Below are positions 48,296 through 59,000 of a stretch of DNA of 64,000 nucleotides, in pieces. Every line of letters starts with the position of its first letter. Within the stretch, counting starts at the first letter, position 1. Made by a program: the position numbers and the translations under genes. Under the pieces are notes generated by a model. That model did not search any database, was not told the origin of the DNA, and worked only from the letters and a program-made list of their open reading frames with translations. The DNA is from Rotaria socialis (taxonomy: Eukaryota; Rotifera; Eurotatoria; Philodinida; Philodinidae): positions 1 to 64,000 of the forward strand of contig CAJNYU010001140.1 in assembly GCA_905331475.1 (NCBI GenBank). Direction: 5' to 3'.

Positions 48296-49258
48296 TTAAG
48301 TATGTGGAACTAATAGACCATAAATAACTGGATCGTTCTTGCATCTGAGGAGAAAAAGAAGATTACAATAGAAATATTAATGAATCGCTTGTATTTAAAA
48401 GTATACCCATTTATAAATTCTTGTTTGCTTAATTTTTTATCACCACTGATATCTAGTTTAGCGATGATTTCTTTCGCACGTTTTTTCGGATCCCATTCAC
48501 TGTTTTGGTCCATTACACCTGCACGATAGTACTAGTAATGAAGCTATGTTTGTTGATCGAAAACAAAACTGTAATTCAGAAGACATCTTACCATAGCTGA
48601 TATCCAATTAGTTAATTCTTTTCGATCGATTTTCCCATCATCAGAATCATCCCAACTAAATCAAAAGTGAAACTATGAAAAGACTCAATCATTCACGAAT
48701 ACAAACAGATCAAATACAAAGTCCAGTCGTTGTTCTAAATTGCCAAATTTTTTTCTAACAGCAATCAATACAAGCAGTTCATTGAAATCTATCGTACCAT
48801 CATCATTTATATCGATACGATCAAATATTTGCCTAAATACGGTCGAAAAAGAGTCAATCAACAAATCAATATACGTCGTTGCTTTTACGCAATATCTGCT
48901 TCATCATTTGGTTGTAATTTCTGATAATAATCTGAAAATGTCTTTTTATCGAGTGTTCCTGACGGAAACTGACGAAGAAAATCCTACAAAAAATATAGAA
49001 ATTAGTTGATGGAAGAATTAGAGTGATTCCGCAGTACCGCATGCCATTCCTGAATTTCTATTTTTTAAAATAAATGAAAGTAGCTGATCTCAGTATCTAG
49101 CAAACATTTTTTTTTACCTTTTTCAGTAAAGTTGGCATTTGCTGTAAGTAAATCACATTCTAGAATTAGAAAGAAAATAAGACATCTTAACAATAATTTG
49201 CTAAATAAATTCTACCCTTAGGAGTTAAATCCATATGTATTCGACCTTTTTGTGGCAT
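48296..49258 (-). CDS. Neuronal calcium sensor family EF-hand protein, lacking the myristoylation glycine
   Basis: Eight phase-consistent exons from the ATG at 49258: 49216-49258, 49118-49159, 49037-49056 (20 nt), 48889-48983, 48707-48832, 48592-48655, 48407-48531 and 48296-48344 (187 residues, typical for the family). NCS hallmarks are ANFTEKEIQEWHADFLRQFP, the cryptic first EF-hand with a PSGTL segment, EF2 DINDDGTIDFNE, EF3 DDSDDGKIDRKE, and EF4 DISGDKKLSKQEF followed by INGCKNDPVIYGLL. EF2 has a canonical loop; EF3 and EF4 are near-canonical. The N-terminus is MPQKGR, so the Gly2 used for N-myristoylation in NCS-1, hippocalcin and recoverin is absent. A calcium/myristoyl switch is therefore unlikely in this isoform. 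Confidence 0.85.
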
Positions 49259-49415
49259 TACGTTTTTTTTCTGTTATCTTTAACTTGTGATCAAACAAGC
49301 ATCAATAAAATGAATGCAATATACTTAAAGAATCGAAAGAAAAGTAACCTTTGGATTTTTTATATACTGAGGCATTGAATAATACAAGAACGAAAGAAAT
49401 CAAAATAAGAAGCAA
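49259..49415. other. Short upstream region of the calcium sensor gene
   Basis: Presumed promoter side of the minus-strand NCS gene. No motif assigned. Confidence 0.3.
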
Positions 49416-49785
49416 CCCATGCCATACAAACCGGATGAAAATCGACGGTTAACCGGTCCGCTTACCGGCTCCCATTAGTAAAAATTTACCGGAATTCGCC
49501 GCGATAAACCGCCGGTTATGATTGATATCGCGGTTACCGCTAAAGAAAAGTGATTAACCGGTGCGTCCATTATCTGTAACAATAGGAGTATTCCAAATCA
49601 TCAATTAAGTTATTTTAAACATCCTTTTTCTTTGCTTTTACATGTGATAAACATGCTAACAAAAACGCCAGCTTACTGCGGCCCTGCCGGTTCGGTTACC
49701 AGCTTCCATATCAGTGCAATTTACCTCACGAAGGATAAATATCGCGGTTTACCGCAAAAAAATGGTCCGGTATTCGCAACATGGG
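49416..49785. mobile_element. Palindrome-rich TIR element H (CGGTTAACCG word)
   Basis: Left end CCCATGCCATACAAACCGG, right end CCGGTATTCGCAACATGGG. The interior repeats ACCGG, GGTTAACC, CGCGGT and GCGGTTTACCGC on both strands, interrupted by about 110 bp of AT-rich DNA (49575-49680). The last 55 bases are nearly identical to element I at 1330-1383. No coding content. Confidence 0.65.
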
Positions 49786-50556
49786 AATAGTAATGTATGA
49801 CTAGCAGCATTGATATTTATCTGTAATTCAATGAGTCTTATTCCCATTTTGCTTGTGTTGTAGCATGCTTTGATCTCTTCTTTCATCTGAAGGTATCTTT
49901 TCTTGGATCTGTGATCAACGCTCCAGCAATTTGTGGCCAAAGATAAAAATGAAAATAAGGCTCATTGCGAAAAACCGGATGAAACAGGCTTTCTTGGTGT
50001 AGTAGTAAAATAATATGACATATTTATTCTGTCAACACGACTGTAATACGCTAAATATTTTCTCTGGACAGTTTGCGACACAATAGTATTGAAAAATCAA
50101 TTTTGCTCGACAGAGATGGAACCAGTTTCAGTTCAATAAAGACAATAGAACGTGATACACGTTCCTTTAATTCAGATTAGTCAAAACCATTTTTCGTCTG
50201 TTATCATCTGATTTTCTATGCATGGATGAGAGTCAATCTATGTTTTAGACTATGATAGTACTCTTATCTCAGTATCATAATCTGTTGTTAGGATGTACAT
50301 CATGTTTGGAATACTATTGGGTTGGATGTTAAAAATATCTCGTAAGGTCTCTTTTCAGCCTTGCTGGTATTTTGAATTGGGTCAACAGAGAACGCGGAAT
50401 TGACACAACTGGATCCACCTCGATATACTAACTGAAAAGCATAGGTCTTTTAGAATAGCAATAGTTAGAGACTTAACACACCGCGTTAGGATTTATAACA
50501 ACTGCAGTATAGAATACAATGCGTTCAGGGGTGACTTTTTGCAACTACGGTGCCAT
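49786..50556. other. Intergenic, nothing recognised
   Basis: No gene, RNA or clear repeat seen. Confidence 0.4.
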
Positions 50557-50845
50557 CCCAGGTCGAACACTCCGGCCACCGAATCCCGTAGGATACTTTA
50601 GGAAATATATGGGGAGTCACCACATCTTGCAGGAAAACACGGGAAATCGCTGGAACATGGAAGCAGTATACCGGTCAAAAATACAGCCGAACTTTTCCGG
50701 GAGATTCCTGCCAAGTTCCGGTGCTTCCTGGCAGGAATCTTTGCTCCCGGAATCCGGGCCAGAATTCAAAAGAAAATGGTCCGGTCGCTTCCTGCCGGAT
50801 AATACAACCGAACATTGTCGCAACCGATCGATCCGGACTACTGGA
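50557..50845. mobile_element. Palindrome-rich TIR element E (TTCCGGAA word), 3' end decayed
   Basis: Left end CCCAGGTCGAACACTCCGG. Same orientation and subfamily as C, sharing ATCCCGTAGGATACTT, GGGAAATCGCTGGAACATGG and GAAGCAGTATACCGG. The right half departs from C and B after TGGCAGGAATC, and no matching right terminus follows directly. The 109-codon frame across it is compositional. Confidence 0.68.
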
Positions 50846-52104
50846 TAATCCGGGGTTCACAAGGGCTTCAGCACACATTTGACCGGATTCCATCAGATTC
50901 CGATGACAAGGGCCTCATAAAAGAATCTCTCATGCAAACGTTTTTTAATCACAAGATGAATCAGCTGTAATATTCAGAAACACGCACACCAACCGAAACG
51001 ACTACGCCTGATGAATAATGGCACATAAGCCAAACCCTCACCGCTCAAGCGGGTCCACAACTAACATTTCCCCTAACAGCAATCACCCTAAAAAAAATTG
51101 TAACCCGAAAACAACAACATCTGACTCACCAATACCCGCACTTACAATGATCCAAAACCAACCGACTATACATCATATTCATTAAACACATTACTTATCA
51201 ACCCGTTTAGTGCGCCATCTTGTTGCATTTCAGTTCTAGAAAACATCGCCCCAGACATCATTTTGTACCGATCGAAATCATTAAAAATTCATAGAAAATT
51301 CATCTGAATCGTATTCTGGAACATCATCACTAACTTTCCATCAATCATCACCATTATAAACATCATTCGGGAGTTATCTTGTTGCATAAACACGAACCCA
51401 AAATCACTCCAAACATAATTTTTGAGGAATCGAAAAATTCACGAAGGCATAGAAAATCGTTCAGATAACTATTTTAGCTCATTTCAACGTACCTTTTCCT
51501 CGTCAAATAGGATACTAAGACATAGGGAATCGTTCAGAAAATCATTCTCGATGGTTTCAACGAAGGTTTTCTTCATCGATCAGGGTTTTGAGTGGCATGC
51601 GAAAATGATTTAATGGGATATGGAATTTTTAATATCATGTGTATGCAGCATTCGAGCGTCCGCAAAAGCGTTTGTTGGTTATTTGAAATGATGCTTTTGG
51701 TGTTGTCAGATCGAGGAAACACGTGTGTAACGCGTTTTAAATTTTGTCGAGTTGCATGGGCGAATAAGATAGTGTGAATATATAAGAAGTTTATCTTGCC
51801 CTGGGTTATCATTAATTGCTGTGGATTTCGGGTTAGACCAGGAGTTGATCGTAGAATTACGTTATATTAGCTGGAGTTATGATAAGTGAGCTGAGTATGA
51901 TTCATTTGGGTCGATAACTTCGCTCAGTATCAGTAAATACTTAATCGTATTGCTGATGTGGATTGAATTTTCATAAATAAACTATTGGATGAACCATAAT
52001 TTTAATTCATGCTTTTCATCGGTTGTGTGAGCTGTTAACTAAGGGTCGGAATAGATCACAAGATCTTCCTTTAGCATCTGGTAATTAGTTGTAGATGTTG
52101 TCGG
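50846..52104. other. Repeat-bordered gene-free region
   Basis: A GAATCGTTCAGA word is repeated at about 51456-51467 and 51529-51540. CCCTGGGTTA at about 51800 looks like a lone right end of the TIR family. No gene recognised. Confidence 0.4.
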
Positions 52105-52484
52105 TCAGATCTGTGTTGTAGTAAGTGGCTTAATCCGGTGAGTAGGACGGTTCCGTTCTGATATGATCAGATGTGTTCCGGTGATACTGATTAAGCCGGA
52201 TCTACCATGAAAGCGAGCGTCATGCGGCACGGCGGATTCCGGTAAAGTTTCGTTACCGGATATTGTCGGATCACGTCGTATACGGCTCAATCGTATCATC
52301 TGACCTGATATTTTCCGGCAATGTAAATCTGGCCGGTTCTTGGAGAATCTGGTAACCAGATTTGATAAGAAAACAAAGAAAATCATCGGAATTCACCAGA
52401 AATTAACCGACCGAATCCGGTCACCATGTTACATCGGAATTATAACCCGCCCGACAAGAACCGACTGATCGATAATGTCCTGGG
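52105..52484. mobile_element. Palindrome-rich TIR element G (CCGGT/ATCCGG word), left end unclear
   Basis: The right end is CGATAATGTCCTGGG followed by TTA, the family terminus. The interior is dense in ATCCGG, CCGGT, GGTAACC and GATCAGA words and stands out from AT-rich flanks. The left boundary was not found; it may lie near 52120 where TTAATCCGGTG occurs. Non-coding. Confidence 0.5.
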
Positions 52485-52641
52485 TTATTCATGTTAAGGA
52501 TTAAACATGATTATTATTTTTCAAGGAAATTAACTTAAACTTGAGCTACGATAAATTTAATTTAATATCTAATTTTAAAATAACATGGATCTTATTTTTC
52601 GTGGACATTTCAAGTCTAGCCATTGTTTTACCGGCACTAGT

Positions 52642-53657
52642 ACATAACGTCGCACGACACTTCGTCGCAGAAAAATTCTTTTCCTTCTGTTCGTCCCTAT
52701 CTATTTGTCTCTTCTCTCTTAATGAATTATGTTTTTTGTGTATAACCAATGGAAATAATATAAAATAAATAAAAAATTACAAGAGATGTGTATAATAGTG
52801 ATAGATAATTAATTGTGTTATGACATATAATTTTAATTCGGTAAAAGGATCAATAAAAAATATTATTCACATTTAATTGTGATATTGCTAAAGCTAAGGA
52901 AAACTAATTAAATTTGTCGCCCGCTTCAAGAATTTCAGCGTAATCTAAACTAAAAAAAACACTGCTCCGACATTCTTAACTATGGGAACAAGTCAAATAA
53001 AAAAATACATTTCACTTCTAAATTTTAACTTTCACTGCGCACTACCTTTCAAGCAAAATTTCTCAAATAGAAAACTGTTTCCTATGAAAGAAAAAGGAAT
53101 GGTACTCTAGGAAGGTTACATCTATACTGAAAAACGTACAATAACGACGAAATTTATTCTTCGATTTCAGAATCAGGATTGTAAAGCTAAGATCTTTTTG
53201 AACGTCAGTCAATTAATTGAAATAAAAATCATTTATCAATGAAACTCGTTGTTATGCCAATTTATCCTCATTTCTCTCACCACCAATATCACACTCACAT
53301 GATCCGAAACCGGATCGTTTTCCTATTATCTAATTTAAAATTGACATTAAAATTCGACTGGTCAACTCCCTCGACTCATCTCAACTAGATCAATTCTTAA
53401 AAAACTTAGCAGCCAGCATAACTCTTTAGATCATTTTTTTCTTCAGTTTTGTTTTTTTGTTTATATTATTTTTTTTTCTCAATCTATTCCTCATGAAGTT
53501 GTGTGTTTAGTACGCACAAAGTACACAGAAAATAACTGATAAGTTTTCCATTGGTTATACACAAAAGAATAATTCATTAAGAGAGAAGAGACAAATAGAT
53601 AGGGACGAACAGAACGAAAAGAAATTTTCAGCGACGAAGTGTCGTGCGACGATATGT
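52642..53657. mobile_element. 1-kb non-autonomous element M with about 114-bp terminal inverted repeats
   Basis: The left arm 52642-52755 begins ACATAACGTCGCACGACACT and the right arm 53544-53657 is its inverted copy. Shared blocks include CACTTCGTCGC, CGTCCCTATCTATTTGTCTC and TTAATGAATTA. The 790-bp interior is AT-rich with no transposase. Target duplication is unclear. Short frames in both arms read the same sequence and are not genes. Confidence 0.75.
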
Positions 53658-56001
53658 GCGGTCACCCATCGTAGTAGTCTGGTATATGCCAACATTCTTC
53701 TAATTTTGACGTACTTTCGCTTTTGGTCGGTTATCCGGAGTATTTTTCTTCTCATTTTGATAAAATCTAGACAGTAATACGAATACTATTTTCGTTCGAA
53801 TTTAGCCTCATGAGTTCATGCTGATTTGTAAATAAAAACTTCTTCTGACCGTGGCGTGCTATCCAGTGAAGCTAATCTGTGTGCGGATTTACAATATAAA
53901 TTGACTAAATATAATTCTAATTGTGACTATATATAATGCTGACTATGTAACTTGCAATTTTGGTCATTTGTATATAGTAAGGAGTCCTTATCGGTTTAAT
54001 GTAACATAAGAGAATAATAAATCAAACACTATCGCAGCCTAGAATGTTTTGTGATATTTATTCAATGCAGTTTTCATTTAGAAATTCTTTCGAATTACTG
54101 AAATGTTGTTTTCACAAGTAGTATGTTCAACATTTTAGATTCATCATCACCTGGATCATTGTCAGATTGACTGATTCACTTCACATTTTTTTCTCAGAAT
54201 CGCTCATAATGGTATGGATGCCCACATCCTCAAGATAGGGATTTTATGTAGAAGACTCTATGACAAGACGAATTAGAACATTTTGTATATTTTAATTCGT
54301 TCTATTAGATTCCTTCTTGCTGTTAGATACCAATGGGAATTTCGTGGCATGAATAGTATTTTAAGTATTGAAAAAGTCTGTTGCGGAATCTAAAACATGA
54401 CTCAAGGCAACCATATTCCAATCTTCTAGGCAGAATGTAGACCGAAAATCTTGGTTAGACATGTTTTGTAGTGAAATGTTGAGTTTCCAATATATTTATT
54501 ATTCATGCTCGTAGCTTCGCAAAAACGATACTTTTTAATTAAACACACTTTTATCGAAAGTATTGTATAATTATTTAAATGCTCGCATATGGTTGTTTCC
54601 GGCTGATATCGCTAGAAAAAACACTGACGACATTTTGAAATTATTTAAATACTTGACGCAGAGAAAAGAAGATTTCGTTGTAGATCTAAATGACTATTTT
54701 AAATCTGTATATTTCTTTTTTTTTAATACTGCCCAACCATCTTGAACATGATAATTTTCTTAAAATATCGAAGTTTGAATTTACAAAGCGATGAAGATTA
54801 GGAGACCACATGCTTCTATAAAACATGGTTCATACGCAAATTACATCTGGTTTTGCATTTCCTACTTCAATTGTATCAGTAATGTTAGGTTAACAAATAG
54901 AAGTTACATGACTAGCGATTAACAACAAACTGTCAATATTCCTTAATAGTCAAACAATTTAAAATAACTATGACATTATAAATAGTTATGCAGCTGCCTA
55001 TATTGATTAGCTTTTAGAGAAAAAACACGTAGGTGTAAAATATAAAACATTGTTTGATACAGTTTTTGATTCGTATGATTATTCTATAGAAGTGAAAAGT
55101 AATATCAGCAGACGCGCTGAGTTTTTTTGTGCTAAATCGAATCGTTTACAGCTACGTCATCGAATATGATTTGATCATTTATTTAATAATTCAATAGATT
55201 ATGCTACATAATGGCAGATGGATGATAACGGCTTTCTATGATTGAAAAAAAGAAGTTCATTTTAAAAAAATGTGTGCTTTCCTATTCAGAATGAGTTTTT
55301 GTTACTAATTTAATAGTATAAGACAGGTCGACGAATAAAGAGTTACAATTTTTGTAGGTTTGAATGTTTCAATCTGGTTTTTGTTATTAGCATAAAACTA
55401 GGAATATTCTTCGTTTATAATCACAACAATCAGATATTGTACGTCTGAGTATTATATCAATTACAAAGAAAAAACTCATCATACAAGTGTGGCCTTGATA
55501 TGTATCAAACTGCTACACGTTTACTTGCAGCAATGACGAAGAAGCACAATTCAAGGATACCAAAAGTTATTTCGGTAATTCCTTTTTATAATTTCACAAG
55601 TGCTCTTATAATACCCTGATCGCTTTTCTCAATCTAGAAATTATTCATAATTGATTTCAAACTTTTCCTAAGGATCATTACATTAATTTAATGAAAAATA
55701 CAAAACAAGCAGTTGTTTTCAATGATTCTGAATAGGTCATCAAATAAATACCTCCGTATACTTTTGTTGTATGGCATTTAAACAGCAAAAAAGTAATCTA
55801 CTCGATGACATTTATTTCCATTTATGCTACTCCGTAATCTATTGACATACATATCCAACAGTTCAGACCTCGAGATTATAGTTCTCTGAGGACAACTAAC
55901 AGTTGCAGGAATAAACAAGTTTGTTCATGTGTTGTCATTAATGCTTTTAATAAAGTCAATAATTCTTCATAAAGAAGACAAGTGTTCATTTTAATAAAAT
56001 A
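53658..56001. other. Intergenic upstream of the mosaic receptor gene
   Basis: AT-rich, no recognised gene or repeat. The last few hundred bases presumably contain the promoter of the receptor gene. Confidence 0.4.
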
Positions 56002-59000
56002 ATGCTGTCAATGAGATGCTTATTCGATTTGATTATCCTACACATGATTTTTGCCACTCCCCAAATAAATCTACATTATACGATCAATAAGAATGAAAGT
56101 TACAGTGAATTACAACATGATTGCCTTCGTGCTACGACTTCAGCTGGAGAAGCTACTATTACTCATCAAATAATATCCTTTTGTATGAGTGATTTGCCAT
56201 CGATATTTCCTATTGAGACGAATAATCGATTTCCAAAGTTTACTTTTGCGGAATTATCAAAACTGAATATAACAAGTCAACAATTATATCGTTGGTCAGC
56301 ACCGATCGATATTATTGAAGATTACCAATATTATTTAAATCAATTATCAACATCAAATGATCTGTCACAAGAAGTCTTTTACAATTGTACTTTACCAAGG
56401 TTTGGTTCAATGTGTCAATACGAAATCGATTATTACGATGAAAACTACTCATCGTTATCTGCAATGATTCATGATTATTATCATACCTATGCATATGATC
56501 CAACTAGTTTGACTTGTTACACTCATTTACAATGCAATCGTGGTCCTTTTCCAGCATGTTTAGATTGGACTGAGATTTGTAATGGATATAGAGATTGCAT
56601 AGATAGTGAAGTTGATGAAGAATATTGTTGGCAACTTGAATACAATGAATGCAAAGACAATGAATATCAATGTACAAATGGACAGTGCATTCCAGCATCG
56701 TTTTTTCAAGATGATATTGACACTCCTGATTGCCTTGATGGGTCTGACGAAGTGTCAAGTCGTACTTACAGAAAAGGCCGTTGTGTCAAGGAAGTACCAT
56801 TATTTGAATGTGAAGACATGCCATGTGAAGGAACATTCTTGACAACTTCTTGTGTAGAAGGACGCGCCAATTTGTTACTGGCCGCTATATTTTCGACGAG
56901 AGATGATTCAATATCAAAACAATGTTGGTCATCTCTTAAATGCTTGATGGAAATACCCCATCCGGAAAGTCAGTTTTGTGATAAAAGTTGTTACATGTTT
57001 TCTTGCGGAGAGATCATTAATGACAGTTGTCCAGATATGCTTTACATTCCAAATGGTCCACTCTTTTTTGGTGATATGTTTGTTGCTCTTACTAAAAATG
57101 ATTTATTAGCTTTGGTCGGCGGATTTCTTTCAACACTTGCCATATGCTATAATAATTCACGTTATGATGAGTATTTTATCGATGATCCAAAGATATTATT
57201 CAATAATACAACGTGCTATTATCCCAAAAAGCTATCGTTCCCATATGGACTCTCAACTACATGGGAGTTCAAATTTCACAACCCTTTACATCAATTTTTT
57301 ATCTTACTTAGAAAATACAATGTTGGCAGCAGCGATATTTCTGCCATTTGTAATAGATCAACTATGTATCAATGTAATAATTCGCCCAGGTGTATATCAG
57401 TGACTGGTGTTATGGACGGACTGTTTGATTGTCCAGAGAATGATGACGAAGATATAATCCAACTCTACGGCAAGAATTTAACAGATAAATTGAGGCATCA
57501 TTTTAAATGTGACGTCGCCAACACATATATTCATCAATCTTTAGTTGATAATGGAGAATGTGATTGTGCACTGGATCTTTATTACTGGTGTGAAGATGAA
57601 GGTATCGATATTCAACATGTTAGAAAGAATATATCATTTCAAACAACGTGTGATGGATTTACTGAATTAATACCAGTGAATATCAACGAACGATATGAAA
57701 CCGATGAAACCGAATGTGAACAGTGGCTCTGTATTAATATCTATACTCGTTGCGATGGTATCTGGAATTGTCCTAAAGGTGAAGATGAAATTGGCTGCAA
57801 TGTATCGCCAATACTGAATTGCTCTTCGGATCATCACATGTGTGTGTCACCTGTGACCAACCAATTGTCATGTCTACCTATTGGCAAAGCCCACGATGGT
57901 AATGTCGACTGCCTTGGTGGTACTGACGAACCGTTATTATGTCCAGCGACCTACGAAGTTAATTTTGAATTCAATTTTTACTGCAGCAGCGACACATATA
58001 TGATATGTGCAAGCGATGAAAAGTTATGCAATGGGGAGTATAACTGTGCAGATGGAAATGATGAACAATTCTGTGTAACAAATGTATCCTCTAATAGCAT
58101 TTGCTATTCGCCAGCTTTATCGCTTGGTTCTGATGTCGAGAAATTTTTATGTCACGAAACAAAACAAAAGAGAAAACAACAAATGAAATTCTTTTTTCTC
58201 AATGAAATGAACACAACAGTGGACGAGCCAATGAAAAATATGGTCAATTTGGTGACTTCGACTTCATCTATTTTTAAAATGTCTTATAATCATGAATCTC
58301 GTTGTCATCGTGGTTTTAATTTACGTGTTTGGTTAAATGACGAAAAGAATCTCACAAACAATACGTGTCTTTGTCCACCAAGTTTCTATGGTGAAATATG
58401 CCAATATCAAAACCAACGAGTAAGTATGACAATTCAATTTCGAGCATTAGCTGATTCGTGGTCAACATTATTCGCAATAGTTATCTCATTAATTGATGAT
58501 AGCGAAGAAAGAATTGTTCATTCATATGAACAATTAAATTATTTATCGTCGAGAGATTGTAAAATCAAATTTAATATTTATTTACTTTACTCAACACGAC
58601 CGAAAAATTCAACACGAAATTATACAATAAATATTGATATTTATGAAAAGGTTTCCTTGAAATATCGTGGAAGTTTCTTTTATCGAATATTATTTCCATT
58701 TTTACCAGTTTATCGTCAAGCATTGATACTCGATATTCCACGAAATGATGAAAATATTCAAATTTGCTCAAATCTTCAATGTAGTCATGGCCGGTGTATT
58801 GCATATTCGAATGGACTTGATGATGACAATTTTTGTCAATGTGATCAAGGATGGTCTGGAAAATATTGTCAAACATTTCATCAGAATATGTGTTCATCGG
58901 ATTCAAAACATATTGGTGTTACTGCCAATAATCGATCTGTATGCGTTTGTCCTATTGATAAATTTGGCTCTCGGTGTCTCTTGGTCAACGCAGTGTGTCA

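Noticed and set aside
50519-50848. 109-codon open frame
   Set aside because: It covers TIR element E and has no independent coding evidence.
53555-53755. Open frames in both arms of element M
   Set aside because: The same inverted repeat is read twice; the product is short and has no known homology.
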